32,830 bases of DNA from contig SABV01000011.1 in assembly GCA_009928855.1 (NCBI GenBank), positions 1 through 32,830 of the forward strand, given 5' to 3'. Shown piece by piece: positions 1 to 9,527 of this stretch. The position numbers and the translations under genes were made by a program. The notes below the pieces were generated by a model that had not been told where the DNA came from, did no database searches, and was given only the letters and a program-made list of their open reading frames with translations. The DNA is from Erysipelotrichia bacterium. GTDB taxonomy: Bacteria; Muiribacteriota; Ozemobacteria; Ozemobacterales; Ozemobacteraceae. The stretch's first letter is position 1. Every line of letters starts with the position of its first letter.

Positions 1-126
1 GAGAGTTTAATGACTATTTCTTTTGTTTCCATATTGTTAATCTACCAGATAATAATGCAATATTGTATCAGTTTTTATTCTTTGTCTGTTTTGCATTGTG
101 AATGCCTGCTGTGCTTAAAAAATCAA

Positions 127-156
127 TTGTCATGGGGCGTGGCCAGAGGTTATAAG
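127..156 (+). promoter_or_regulatory. candidate sigma70 promoter of the MoxR/VWA operon
   Basis: TTGTCA at 127-132 (5 of 6 to the -35 consensus) is followed after 18 bp by TATAAG at 151-156 (5 of 6 to -10). A start near 163 would leave a leader of about 25 nt before the ATG at 188, which carries an AGGGG-type ribosome site. Assigned by eye only; no other good pair was found in the first 187 bases. Confidence 0.45.
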
Positions 157-187
157 TATATAGACAGACATTTAAAGCAGGGGTTGT

Positions 188-1705
188 ATGCTTCACAAAA
201 AAATGACTTTGAATGAAGCCGTTAATAAATTGCGACTGCACTATTTTGCAATATCTCTGGCGGTGCAGACCATCTGGTTACTGACCCTCTGTAATTTTTT
301 TGCCGGTCTGTTTTTTTTGATTCTGAGACAGCTGCAGATTGCGGAAGTGAACTTCGTTGGATTTGCTTTTGCATGCGTGCCGGTGTGCGCATTGCTGGCG
401 TCTATCCGGGTCATGCGCCACATGATTTCGCACGCGCAGGGACTGGCAATTATAGATAGCTGTAACCATACCGGCGGTCTGCTTATGGCTACTTACGAAA
501 CCGGCGATCATAGCTGGTCTGATAGATTGCCCGAAAGTTTTATTATTCCCCGTCTCAGGATGAGGGCAAAACTTTTTAAGCGTCTGCCGCCATTTTTTTT
601 GTCTTTGATTTTTTTGCTGCTTTGCATTCATTTGCCATTATACCTGGGCTTTACTGCTATTGACCCGCGAATCAATCTGCAGGAAATCACTAAAAATACG
701 CAAATACAGATAGAAACGCTTGAAGAAACCGCTCTGATGAAAAAAGAAGAGGCCGTTGAACTGAAGCAGGCTCTTGAGCATATTATCGCCAATTCTGATC
801 GCAATAATCCGGCTAAAACTTTTGAGGCCCTTGATCAGCTTCAGGCAAAACTGAAAAAAGAATCCTCAGAAAACGCCCGCTCGATGATTGCTGAACTTGC
901 AAAACTGGGTAAGCTTGACGCCCTTACCGACGATCTCACAAAGAAGGCTGCCGCAGATAACCCTGTAGAATCATCAGAAGCTGCCGCTGCTCTTAAAAAC
1001 AGTCTGAAAAATTCAGATTTAGAAGATGCTTTGAGCGACGCTTCGCGTCAATACCTCGATAAAGCAATGCAGCAGAGTCTTGTTGATAAACAGATTTCTG
1101 CACGAGAATTGTCGAAGCTCGAAAAAGAACTCAAGGAATACATTCAAAAACAGGCAGATAAAAAGCGTCTGATTGCTGAAAAGCTTGCCAAAGCCCGACT
1201 CATAGATAAAAAAACTTTTGAACAGCTCAAAAAAGAGGGCCGAATAAAACCGGTCAGCCGTTCTGATATTGAACAAAACCCTGATATAGATTTGATCATC
1301 GCACCTGAAGAGTTCGGCAATTCTGCAAAAACAGGTGGTGCTGCTGACGATGGTAACGCGCACGGAGCCGCTACTACAGGCGAAAAGCAGGGTGGCGGGT
1401 TCAGTTCCGGGGGAGTAAGTCGGGGCGGTGAATCTGCGCCGCTGAATTTTAATCGTAAAAGTTCTGAGCATAACATCGAATTCAGAAATGAACAGCTTCC
1501 GCCCGCTGATTCACGTTCTCTTGAAAATGCCGTGACGGTTGGTATAGGAGTGAGCGCTCCAGAGGTAGATACAGAAGATTCTTCTGCAAAAACGCCCGCA
1601 GCAGAATCGTTTAAGCAGTCATCCAGAAATGTCGGTGAGTCTGTTATAATTCTTCCCAGACACCGCAGTGCCGTAAAAAAATATTTCGAGAGAACAACGC
1701 CATAA
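188..1705 (+). CDS. membrane protein with long coiled coil, first gene of the MoxR/VWA operon
   Basis: I do not recognise a named family. The 505-residue protein starts with two hydrophobic segments (about residues 21-46 and 55-77) and has a third near 133-155. A long Lys/Glu/Ala-rich, coiled-coil-like region follows (about 165-340), then a Gly/Ser-rich low-complexity stretch (about 375-415). It ends in a short tail, LPRHRSAVKKYFE. Membrane proteins encoded beside MoxR/VWA genes in other phyla often end in a similar Pro..Arg..Tyr-Phe tail; this is from memory of the families. The ATG at 188 has AGCAGGGG just upstream. The next gene begins 16 bp downstream, so it is almost certainly co-transcribed. 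An adaptor or scaffold for the MoxR ATPase is a reasonable guess, not shown by sequence. Confidence 0.85.
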   Translation: MLHKKMTLNEAVNKLRLHYFAISLAVQTIWLLTLCNFFAGLFFLILRQLQIAEVNFVGFAFACVPVCALLASIRVMRHMISHAQGLAIIDSCNHTGGLLMATYETGDHSWSDRLPESFIIPRLRMRAKLFKRLPPFFLSLIFLLLCIHLPLYLGFTAIDPRINLQEITKNTQIQIETLEETALMKKEEAVELKQALEHIIANSDRNNPAKTFEALDQLQAKLKKESSENARSMIAELAKLGKLDALTDDLTKKAAADNPVESSEAAAALKNSLKNSDLEDALSDASRQYLDKAMQQSLVDKQISARELSKLEKELKEYIQKQADKKRLIAEKLAKARLIDKKTFEQLKKEGRIKPVSRSDIEQNPDIDLIIAPEEFGNSAKTGGAADDGNAHGAATTGEKQGGGFSSGGVSRGGESAPLNFNRKSSEHNIEFRNEQLPPADSRSLENAVTVGIGVSAPEVDTEDSSAKTPAAESFKQSSRNVGESVIILPRHRSAVKKYFERTTP

Positions 1706-1721
1706 AAGACCGGAGAAAATA

Positions 1722-2771
1722 ATGAATCAGCCCACAAAACTGGTTGCGCAGCAAGAACTGGAAGCCGCAGCTGCAGAGGCACATCGCATTCTTCAAGAGC
1801 TCAACCGCATTTTGGTAGGGCGATCTGATTTGCACCGAATGGTGCTTGTCGGCATTCTCAGCAAGGGGCATATTCTTCTCGAAGGTCTGCCAGGAGTAGG
1901 CAAAACGGCATTGATAAAGGCGCTCGGTCAGTTGTTGTGCTTAAAATTTAATCGGGTTCAGTTTACGCCTGATTTGATGCCAGGAGACATTCTCGGAGCG
2001 CATATTTTGCAGCAGAATGTCTCTGGGCAAAGACAGATGGAGTTTCAGCCGGGGCCAGTTTTTGCAAACATCCTGCTGGCCGATGAAATCAATAGAGCTT
2101 CGCCCAAGACTCAGTCTGCACTTCTAGAAGCAATGCAGGAACATTCTGTCACACTGCTTGGCACTACACGCACCCTGCCTGAACCTTTTTTTGTTCTGGC
2201 TTCTCAAAATCCCATAGAGCTTGAAGGCACTTACCCGCTACCCGAAGCGCAGCTTGACCGATTTTTGTTTAAACTTGAAGTTAAATCAGCTTCTGCCGAA
2301 ACTTTGCGTGAAATTATATTCTCTCGCAGGCATGGAGAGCCCCCTTTGCCTCAATTCAGCATTTCTTCAGAAAAACTTGCCGAACTGTTTTCGGTAATGA
2401 ACCGTATCTATCTGCCCAGCCCTGTTGCTGATTATATTGCCCGGCTGGTACATGCTACTGACCCGGCTACCTCGACAGCAAGCCCTCAGGTGAAAGAGTT
2501 TGTGCAATATGGAGCCTCGCCACGTGCGGCTATCGCTGTTGCTGAGGCTGCGCGTGGTGTTGCGCTGTTTGCGGGCCGCCCTTCTGTTGGTTTTGAAGAT
2601 GTCAGAGAAGTCTTTATTCCGGCATTGAATCATAGAGTTTTACTTAATTACAAGGCCAGGTTCGAAGGTGTCACTTCTGCAAATATCCTCGAAAAACTGC
2701 TTAAAGTCACCAAAGAGGCTGATCTTGAATTTACTTCCGAAACGGCAGCTGTCATGCCGGCTGAGGCCTGA
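1722..2771 (+). CDS. MoxR-family AAA+ ATPase
   Basis: A 349-residue AAA+ ATPase of the MoxR group, the usual length for the family. Walker A is GLPGVGKT at residues 55-62, Walker B LLADEINR at 118-125, sensor 1 around SQNPIE (161-166), then the family motif PLPEAQLDRF at 172-181, and a sensor 2 region with GASPRA near 264-269. It is cytoplasmic. MoxR proteins are thought to act as chaperones that help VWA proteins fold, bind metal or join complexes. Here the VWA partners are encoded in the same operon (7767-12297), with DUF58 at 6890. The ribosome site GGAGA precedes the ATG, and the gene follows its upstream neighbour by 16 bp. All catalytic motifs look intact. Confidence 0.96.
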   Translation: MNQPTKLVAQQELEAAAAEAHRILQELNRILVGRSDLHRMVLVGILSKGHILLEGLPGVGKTALIKALGQLLCLKFNRVQFTPDLMPGDILGAHILQQNVSGQRQMEFQPGPVFANILLADEINRASPKTQSALLEAMQEHSVTLLGTTRTLPEPFFVLASQNPIELEGTYPLPEAQLDRFLFKLEVKSASAETLREIIFSRRHGEPPLPQFSISSEKLAELFSVMNRIYLPSPVADYIARLVHATDPATSTASPQVKEFVQYGASPRAAIAVAEAARGVALFAGRPSVGFEDVREVFIPALNHRVLLNYKARFEGVTSANILEKLLKVTKEADLEFTSETAAVMPAEA

Positions 2772-2776
2772 ATTTT

Positions 2777-4483
2777 ATGAAACGGCTGTTCTGCCTTTCG
2801 CTGCTGATTCTTTTAATGATCTCAGGTTCTGTCGGATCAGCCCAGACTCTGGATTATGACGGTCTTCGTTTTACTCTTTTACCGGATCTGGCATCCAAGA
2901 ATTATAGCGGTTATGTTTTTGTGCGTGTGCTTATTGCAAATGCTTCCGGGCGCGAGCGCAATCTGAGAATCTTTATTAAATCAGATTATTCACGTGATAT
3001 TGAGGAAGTTTCCCGAAAATTTTCTGTCTCTTCTGGTGGGGTGCGCGAAGAGGCACTCTTTTTGCCCATTTCTGATTTTTCCTCTGCCGGTCTCAGAGTT
3101 GAAGTCGATGGCGTGCTATTGAGAGACACACTTTCAAAGTATTTCAGGTCTTATCGCAATTATTATACGAAAAAGCAGGCTCTTGTTGATTCTGCAATTG
3201 CTCGCACTGATTTTGACGCGGCATTTGCAGGAACTGGAGCTAAGACCGGCTTTGAGCTCGAAATGAATCAATTCGAGGGCAGTTTGTCGCAGTTATACCG
3301 TAACTGGCTCGGCTATTCTCAGTTTGATGCGCTTATTTTTTACGCCGATACAATAAGACAAATGCCGGATACCGTCAGGAGTGCTGTCTACGATTATGTC
3401 AGGGCCGGCGGATTTTTGTTGAGCATCGGAGATGTCGATCTCCCCGCAGATTTCTATAAATGTAACGCACCTGATAACTCTGCTACACCCTGTTATGCCG
3501 GCGGGTTTGGGCGTGTCGCTATTCTCGGTGAGGAATTATTTAAACAAGCCGCTGCCGGCGGGGAGCAGAGCTTTGTTATCGCTAATTTTTTTTCTACTGC
3601 TATTTTTCGCAATGATCCGGCATTGAAGTTCGTTGATGACGAGATTGAAACCGTTTCTGCCAGGTGGCTGATGGCAATTATCTACCTCTTTGCTTTTTTG
3701 ATTGGCCCCGTCAACGTCTTTGTGTTACATCGAATCAGGCGTAAAATCTGGGTTTTCTTTACTGTGCCATTTGCGTCTTTGTTGTGTTGCTCGTTTATTT
3801 ATACGTATTACGTGATTTATGAAAGCTCGACATTTAAAATAAAACGCCAGTCGCTTACATTGCTCGACGAACGCGAAAACCGCGCTATAACTCTGGCTAA
3901 TTATGCCGTGTTTTCTTCTCGCAGCAGACCAGAGGGTTTTCATTACGATATGAACACAGAAGTTTACCCAATTACAAAAGATGATTATCGTTCAAACGAT
4001 GCCGGGCGATATATTTTTCTCGACGAAGATCAGCACTTCGCAGATGGTTGGATAAAACCAAAAGTGCCGCGTTATATGCATATTCGTTCAATCCAGAACC
4101 GCAGAGAGCGTGTGCAGTTGCTTAAAACCGCTGCGGGATATGATCTGGTAAACGGCCTTGGTGAAGACATTCAGGAAATCTGGCTGCTCACCCGTGATAA
4201 CATTTGCTGGAAAGCCAGCTTTGCAAAAGCCGGTGAAAAAACTCAAATGCAGCAGGTCGGGGTCGGGATGCCTGTTGTTAGGTCTTTTGCGGCGATTTAT
4301 GATGACAAATGGTTTAATTGTCTCGAAAGTTTAAAGCGCCATCCGCAAGATTTCTTGTCGTCAGGCACTTATATTGCTCGTCTCAAAGCTTCGCCTTTTC
4401 TCAAACAGGCGATAGAGACTGCTGCCGAAACAACAGATGAGGCTTATGTTATTGGCATTCTCAAAGAGGAGCCGCAGCAATGA
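2777..4483 (+). CDS. secreted/membrane protein with GATase-like segment and C-terminal soluble domain
   Basis: A 568-residue protein with a clear Sec signal peptide (hydrophobic residues about 4-20, cleavage near SAQT). An extracytoplasmic region comes first. It contains a stretch about residues 175-220 (FDALIFYADTIRQMP...GGFLLSIGD) that resembles the class I glutamine-amidotransferase-like folds found beside VWA proteins. Two membrane segments lie at about 297-318 and 325-350, and a roughly 210-residue C-terminal soluble domain follows. No catalytic triad was recognised, so a binding or sensing role is more likely than an enzyme. The ATG is 5 bp after the MoxR stop, with GAGG inside the end of moxR serving as ribosome site. 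It overlaps the ABC ATPase gene by 4 bp (ATGA). Its position between MoxR and an ABC exporter suggests the periplasmic part of that complex. Confidence 0.85.
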   Translation: MKRLFCLSLLILLMISGSVGSAQTLDYDGLRFTLLPDLASKNYSGYVFVRVLIANASGRERNLRIFIKSDYSRDIEEVSRKFSVSSGGVREEALFLPISDFSSAGLRVEVDGVLLRDTLSKYFRSYRNYYTKKQALVDSAIARTDFDAAFAGTGAKTGFELEMNQFEGSLSQLYRNWLGYSQFDALIFYADTIRQMPDTVRSAVYDYVRAGGFLLSIGDVDLPADFYKCNAPDNSATPCYAGGFGRVAILGEELFKQAAAGGEQSFVIANFFSTAIFRNDPALKFVDDEIETVSARWLMAIIYLFAFLIGPVNVFVLHRIRRKIWVFFTVPFASLLCCSFIYTYYVIYESSTFKIKRQSLTLLDERENRAITLANYAVFSSRSRPEGFHYDMNTEVYPITKDDYRSNDAGRYIFLDEDQHFADGWIKPKVPRYMHIRSIQNRRERVQLLKTAAGYDLVNGLGEDIQEIWLLTRDNICWKASFAKAGEKTQMQQVGVGMPVVRSFAAIYDDKWFNCLESLKRHPQDFLSSGTYIARLKASPFLKQAIETAAETTDEAYVIGILKEEPQQ

Positions 4484-5409
4484 TATTCAGAATAAACAAT
4501 CTCAGCAAAAACTTTGGCCAGACACATGCGGTCAGAAATCTGAGTTTTCAGTTGTGCAGCGGTGATATTACCGGTTTTGTCGGTCCTAACGGCGCAGGTA
4601 AAACTACTACCCTGAGAATAATGGCCACCATCGAAGAGCCCACTTCAGGTTTTATCGATATCGATAATCGTTCTATCGTTGCTCATCCAGAATTCGCGCG
4701 ACACATGATCGGATTTGTTCCCGATTCGCTGCCTTTGCAGAATGATATGACGGTTCACGAATATCTCGATTTTTTTGCCCGTGCCTATGGAATTATGGCC
4801 GCCCGCAGGCGAAGTCTTGTCGAAGATCTTGAAGAATTTACCAATCTGACGGGCATCAGAGAAAAGCTTATTCTGGCCCTTTCAAAAGGCATGAAACAGA
4901 GGGTCAGCATTGCCCGGGCCTTGATTCATGACCCGCCTTTTTTGCTGATGGATGAACCGGCGGCCGGCCTTGACCCCCGTGCTAGAATCGAACTGCGTGA
5001 ATTGTTGAGAGTTCTGGCACGTCAGGGGAAGGGTATTCTTATCAGTTCGCACATTCTCAGTGAGCTTGCAGAAATATGTAACTCTGCTCTGATTATTGAG
5101 CAGGGCAGTTTGCTTAAGTTTGGTTCAATAGAAGAGGTGACCAATCATAATGTGACGGTCAGAAAGCTCGTTATAAAGCCTCTTACAGAACTTGAAGCTC
5201 TCAGTCGTTTTTTGTTGCTCGAACCCGGAGTTGAGAATCTGAGCGTGAATGGAAAAATGCTTGAATTTGATTTTGCCGGAAATGATGAAGAAGCCTGCGA
5301 GTTGCTCAATAAAACGATAGCAGCGGGGCACAGACTCGTAGAATTCCGTTTCAGGCAGCAAAATCTAGAATCCGTGTTTATGAATATTACGAAGGGTGAA
5401 GTGCAATGA
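4480..5409 (+). CDS. ABC transporter ATP-binding protein (ABC-2 exporter type)
   Basis: A 309-residue cytoplasmic ATPase subunit. Walker A is GPNGAGKT at residues 35-42, the signature LSKGMKQR at 134-141, Walker B FLLMDEP at 154-160, the D-loop GLDP at 163-166 and the H-loop histidine at 191. The LSKGMKQ form of the signature and the Q-loop region written FVPD are common in ATPases paired with ABC-2 permeases. After about residue 220 there is an extra C-terminal domain of the kind seen in gliding- and bacteriocin-type exporters. It starts by ATGA overlap with the preceding gene and overlaps the permease gene by 4 bp, so the two subunits are translationally coupled. The substrate cannot be read from sequence. 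Confidence 0.96.
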   Translation: MIFRINNLSKNFGQTHAVRNLSFQLCSGDITGFVGPNGAGKTTTLRIMATIEEPTSGFIDIDNRSIVAHPEFARHMIGFVPDSLPLQNDMTVHEYLDFFARAYGIMAARRRSLVEDLEEFTNLTGIREKLILALSKGMKQRVSIARALIHDPPFLLMDEPAAGLDPRARIELRELLRVLARQGKGILISSHILSELAEICNSALIIEQGSLLKFGSIEEVTNHNVTVRKLVIKPLTELEALSRFLLLEPGVENLSVNGKMLEFDFAGNDEEACELLNKTIAAGHRLVEFRFRQQNLESVFMNITKGEVQ

Positions 5410-6893
5410 TTGCCTTAAATGATGTCATTGATCGAATAGACGACCGTCTTAACCCCATTATCGTTAAAGAATTGCGCCAGGTTGTCAGGGGGAAATTTTT
5501 CTGGGGTCTGTTGATTCTTTTTCTTGGTATTCAATGTGTCGTTTTGAGCCTTTCCATTGCCGATCGTGGTTTGACAAATCGCAGCGTTGGTGCTGATACT
5601 CTCTCTTTTCTTTTTGTTATTCTTTTTCTTGCCAGTTTTGCCATGATTCCTCTTTATTCGGGCTTTCGTTTTGCCCGTGAACGTAACGAAGGTAGTGATG
5701 AACTGCTTTTTATAACTACAATCACACCGCAATCGATAATTATGGGCAAATTTTCTGCCAGTATGATTTTTATTCTGCTTATTTACAGCGCTTTTGCCCC
5801 ATTTATGGCTATGACTTTCTTTTTAAGCGGCGTAGATTTCACCGTTACTTTTGTCGTGCTGATTTTCGGATTGCTTGTCAGTGCCTGCGGGACAATGCTG
5901 CAGATCGCCTTTGCCAGCATGGCTGGCGATAACAATGCCATGCAGATTTTTCGTGTAATGGGGTTTGTGTTTCAGATAATCGTGTTTTTCAGTCTGGCCG
6001 GTGTTTGTTCAGATATGGTAAGCCATGGAGTCAGTCGCTTTTTTGGAAGCGCGAATTTTCTTTCTTCGTTTCTTTCGTTTGCGTCTGTCATGGTTATGAT
6101 TACCTATTTTCTTTATATTGCAGCATCGGCAGTAATTTCGCCCGCAGGAACCAACAAGATGTTGCCTGTACGACGTAATTTTGTTTTTCTGTGGGGCCTT
6201 TCGTTCGCTCTGGCAGCATATTGGGCTGTTACTTTTTCGGATGTAAAAATATTTTTTTTCTGGGGTGGTGTGGTAAATGTCGCATTGGGGTGGTTTGCTT
6301 TTGTAGCAGTCTCTGAGAGAGACCACGTAAGCGAAAGAGTTGCTCGTGAACTGCCTTGCGGTTTTTTTAAAAGGCTGTTTGCCTTTGTTTTTTTCAGCGG
6401 TGCAGCCGGAGGGCTGACGTGGGTGTTTTGTATGAGCCTGCTGACTATCTCTTTAGGTTCGCTACTGGGAGAATTAATGCCAGCTGTTTCAACTTCTGAG
6501 CCACTTAGACGAGAATTTGCAGATTTTACAATCGGTCTGATGGCCTATTCGTTTGCTTATTCGCTTATTGCTGCTTTCATTCGCAGAAATTTTCTCGCCG
6601 AATACATTGATATTCGCAATACCTGGGTTATTGCGTTACTCACGTGTGTAGTGTTTTCGATTGCTCCAATATTTGTTGGCATTTTTATGGGCGCAGATTC
6701 GAATCTGTTGATGGTGGGCAATCCAATGATGCTTTTACAGAGCCAAAGCAAAGGTGAGGGGCTACTTTTTGCTTTTATAACAGCCTTGTTGGGTGTGTTT
6801 ATTAATTTAAAATGGTTTTTTGCACAAGTTCGAGAATTTTTTTCAGTTGCTAACCCTTCTGAGTTGCCGCCGGAAGCTGAACAGCCCAGATGA
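5406..6893 (+). CDS. ABC-2 type transporter permease
   Basis: A 495-residue polytopic membrane protein with roughly ten to twelve hydrophobic segments. It opens with a cytoplasmic amphipathic stretch, NPIIVKELRQVVRGKFF, which is typical of ABC-2 permeases whose first helix follows a conserved Lys-Glu-Leu-Arg motif. Segments are visible near residues 33-52, 66-85, 112-136, 143-170, 180-205, 215-240, 260-280, 318-350 and in the last 130 residues. It is the obvious partner of the ATPase encoded immediately upstream (ATGA overlap), and its stop overlaps the DUF58 start in the same way. At 495 residues it is longer than minimal ABC-2 permeases, so one polypeptide may hold two six-helix halves; this is an inference. 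Confidence 0.92.
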   Translation: MIALNDVIDRIDDRLNPIIVKELRQVVRGKFFWGLLILFLGIQCVVLSLSIADRGLTNRSVGADTLSFLFVILFLASFAMIPLYSGFRFARERNEGSDELLFITTITPQSIIMGKFSASMIFILLIYSAFAPFMAMTFFLSGVDFTVTFVVLIFGLLVSACGTMLQIAFASMAGDNNAMQIFRVMGFVFQIIVFFSLAGVCSDMVSHGVSRFFGSANFLSSFLSFASVMVMITYFLYIAASAVISPAGTNKMLPVRRNFVFLWGLSFALAAYWAVTFSDVKIFFFWGGVVNVALGWFAFVAVSERDHVSERVARELPCGFFKRLFAFVFFSGAAGGLTWVFCMSLLTISLGSLLGELMPAVSTSEPLRREFADFTIGLMAYSFAYSLIAAFIRRNFLAEYIDIRNTWVIALLTCVVFSIAPIFVGIFMGADSNLLMVGNPMMLLQSQSKGEGLLFAFITALLGVFINLKWFFAQVREFFSVANPSELPPEAEQPR

Positions 6894-7765
6894 ATGATAT
6901 ATTGAGACAATCGATCAAGCGCGCAGAACTGGCGGGGCAGAGGTTTTATCTCAATGTTTCGTCGAGATTTTCAGGTTTGCAGGGGGGCAGCAGATTTGGC
7001 CGGAATACGGGAAATTCGCTCGAGTTTGTCGATCATCGAGAATATCAGCCCGGTGATGATGTAAGGCATATCGATTGGAACGCAATGGCCCGTTGTGATC
7101 GGCTCACTGTAAAACTTTATCGCGAAGAGGTCTCGCCTCACCTCGACATTCTTATCGATACCTCTGCTTCGATGAATCTGGAAAATTCAAAAAAGCGCGA
7201 AGGAACAGTGGGGCTGGCTGCAATACTTCGGGTTGCTGCCATGAATGCAGGTTATTCTACTGCATGCTGGCTGTTGAATGATCGTTGCAGCCTTGTTGAG
7301 CCCGCCGGTCTTTCGCCAACAGAGTGGCGCAGTGCCGAATTCGATTATTGCGGAAACGTTGGACAGACAATCGCGTCTTTCCCGCCAAAGCTCAAGCCGG
7401 ATGGGGTAAGAATACTGCTCAGTGACCTTTTTTGGAGTCAGGAACCAATGAGTGTTTTACGACAACTGGCAGATGGAGCCGCTTTGCTGGTGGTTGTGCA
7501 GATGCTTGCTCAGGCGGATGTTTCGCCGCCGCTTGCCGGCAACATCATGCTGCTTGATTCAGAAACTTCTGAAACAATTGAGCTGGTAGCGAATGAGTCA
7601 CTGATGCGTGAGTATCAGAGCAGTTTTATTCGGCATCAGGAATACTGGAAAAAATCCTGCACTCGCATTGGCTCAGTTTTTTGCCATTGCATCGCCGAAA
7701 AATTGGTCTCTGAATTTGTCCCTGTTGAGCTTTTAAAAAACGAAATACTGATGACCAGGAGTTGA
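6890..7765 (+). CDS. DUF58 domain protein (VWA-like), MoxR partner
   Basis: A 291-residue soluble protein matching the DUF58 family. It has the hallmark REYQPGDDVRHIDWNAMAR at residues 50-68, followed by a VWA-like metal-site motif DTSAS at 90-94. Many DUF58 proteins carry N-terminal membrane helices; this one lacks them, the common short form. DUF58 proteins are almost always encoded next to MoxR and BatA-type proteins and are predicted to be clients or assembly partners of MoxR. It starts by ATGA overlap with the permease, and the next gene begins after a single base. Family assignment is firm; the cellular function is known only in outline. Confidence 0.95.
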   Translation: MNDILRQSIKRAELAGQRFYLNVSSRFSGLQGGSRFGRNTGNSLEFVDHREYQPGDDVRHIDWNAMARCDRLTVKLYREEVSPHLDILIDTSASMNLENSKKREGTVGLAAILRVAAMNAGYSTACWLLNDRCSLVEPAGLSPTEWRSAEFDYCGNVGQTIASFPPKLKPDGVRILLSDLFWSQEPMSVLRQLADGAALLVVVQMLAQADVSPPLAGNIMLLDSETSETIELVANESLMREYQSSFIRHQEYWKKSCTRIGSVFCHCIAEKLVSEFVPVELLKNEILMTRS

Positions 7766-7766
7766 T

Positions 7767-9527
7767 ATGCCAGTTTTTCTGAATCCCATGGCTTTATGGG
7801 GCGCAACCCTGGCGCTGGTTCTTGCAGCTATATATTTTTTTCGCCGTCAGTCGCATGCCGTAAAAGTTTCATCTCTGATGTTCTGGAGCAAATTCAGAGT
7901 TCCTGCCGATGGCGGAAGACGACTTACCTCGTTGCAAACACCCCTTGTTATGCTGATAGAAATGCTTATCCTGCTGTTGCTGGTTCTGGCAGCCGCAAAC
8001 CCCGGCGTTATCAGCGGCGAAAAATTTGTTCCGCTGGTATTGATTCTTGATGATTCTTTTTCTATGCGGGCAAATGACGAACAAAGTGCCCGAAATACTG
8101 CGATAAAGTTTATTCACGATAATATTTTTGCGCGGGGCATATATAGAATCAGTATGGTAAGAGCCGGGGCTCAACCTGAATTTATTGGCCGACACGATAT
8201 GTCTTCAACTGAGGCAGGCATGCTACTTGAAAACTGGCGTTGCAATGCTTCTTCTGCCGATCTGAAAGCTGCAATCAGGCATGTTCACGAAAGCTTGTCG
8301 CCGGGTAGCAATATTGTCGTTGTTACTGATGCTGTTCCTGAATACGCGCCGGCCCATGGAACCGCATGGCTGGCGTTTGGCAAACCACTCTCTAATCTTG
8401 CCGTCACCGCTGCCAATCGCTATGCCATGGGTGATCTGGATCGCTGTTTTTTTGAGTTTTCAAATTTTGCCTCTGAGCCGGCACGCCTTATCGCTGAAAT
8501 CTCGCTTCCAGAGTCTTCTACAATAATCGAAAAAATAGATACCACTTTGCCGCCGCGTTCTCAGCGCCGTGTAAGAATATCTTTGCGAGATTGCGCGGCG
8601 CTCGTCAAAGCTGAGATAAAAAATGACCCTGTTAAATTCGATAATCTTGCCTGGTTGCTTCCTGTGCGTCGACGGCCTGTTGAAGTCGAACTTGATATTA
8701 AAACAGAAAATATGAAACGGCTGGTTAAGCACTCTGTAGAAGCTTCAGGCCTGGGTGTCATTGTCGCATCTTCTGCTGAAATAGTGTTTCATGAGAATGT
8801 TAAATTGTCACATAACCACAATGGAATATGGCACTTTAACTTTCATAATGCTTCGCAGCCGGTTTTGCTGCGTGGAAACGTTGCAATCGATAAAACACAC
8901 CCGCTTTGTCTGGGCTTGCCGCAGGCCAGGGCCGCCTGGGCCTTTGACAGCAAGTTTGCAGAAAAGGGCCGACCACTGCTCTCGCTCGCAAATATTTCTC
9001 TGCTGACATTGTCTGAAAGCGCGGATGAGAGCTATAATTTTTATTTCAACTTTTCACCGGATTTTTCAAATCTGCAAAATACGCCAATCTGGCCGGTTCT
9101 TTTCTGGAATCTTCTAAACTGGCGCCAACAAGCCAACCCCGGGCCTGAGTCTTTTAATTGCAGAAGCGGTACTCAGGTTGGCGTATCTATTCCCGCTGGT
9201 AACTCTTCTCTTCTGCTTGTTAAACCGAACGGCAAAACTTCTTCGCTCCGTGTTTCTCGCGGTCGGTCATTGTTCTCGGCTGACGAACCTGGACTTTATC
9301 GACTTGAAACAACAGATGCTTCCTGGTCCGTTGCCGTTAATCTAGGTTCACCACAGGAGTCAGACTTAACAGTGTGCAGCACTTCAGCTGCCAGTAATGT
9401 GCTCGATCCGGGTGATATCGCAAAATATTTTGCCGATGCTCGCTGGTGGTTTATAGTTCCGGCTCTGTTGCTGATGGTATTGCATCATTGGCTTATTGGC
9501 AGAAAGAGGTGTGATCGTGTTCACTGA
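7767..9527 (+). CDS. BatA-like membrane protein with VWA domain
   Basis: A 586-residue protein with the N-terminal membrane module of aerotolerance regulator BatA. One helix lies at about residues 8-24, and a second at 52-75 follows a basic loop. Then comes an extracytoplasmic VWA domain whose metal-site motif is DDSFS near residues 94-98. A beta-rich region without recognisable motifs follows, and a C-terminal helix near 563-580 ends in a basic tail. The ATG has a clear AGGAG site 6-7 bp upstream. It follows the DUF58 gene by one base and overlaps the next VWA gene by 11 bp. A membrane-anchored adhesion or scaffold role under MoxR control is expected by analogy with Bat proteins. Confidence 0.9.
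   Translation: MPVFLNPMALWGATLALVLAAIYFFRRQSHAVKVSSLMFWSKFRVPADGGRRLTSLQTPLVMLIEMLILLLLVLAAANPGVISGEKFVPLVLILDDSFSMRANDEQSARNTAIKFIHDNIFARGIYRISMVRAGAQPEFIGRHDMSSTEAGMLLENWRCNASSADLKAAIRHVHESLSPGSNIVVVTDAVPEYAPAHGTAWLAFGKPLSNLAVTAANRYAMGDLDRCFFEFSNFASEPARLIAEISLPESSTIIEKIDTTLPPRSQRRVRISLRDCAALVKAEIKNDPVKFDNLAWLLPVRRRPVEVELDIKTENMKRLVKHSVEASGLGVIVASSAEIVFHENVKLSHNHNGIWHFNFHNASQPVLLRGNVAIDKTHPLCLGLPQARAAWAFDSKFAEKGRPLLSLANISLLTLSESADESYNFYFNFSPDFSNLQNTPIWPVLFWNLLNWRQQANPGPESFNCRSGTQVGVSIPAGNSSLLLVKPNGKTSSLRVSRGRSLFSADEPGLYRLETTDASWSVAVNLGSPQESDLTVCSTSAASNVLDPGDIAKYFADARWWFIVPALLLMVLHHWLIGRKRCDRVH

Noticed and set aside
10-216. 68-codon + strand open frame ahead of the first gene
   Set aside because: It overlaps the start of the 505-residue protein and the candidate promoter, has no ribosome site, and its product looks random.
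1144-1782. 212-codon antisense open frame
   Set aside because: Lies opposite the 505-residue coding region and the start of moxR; composition follows from the codon bias of the sense gene.
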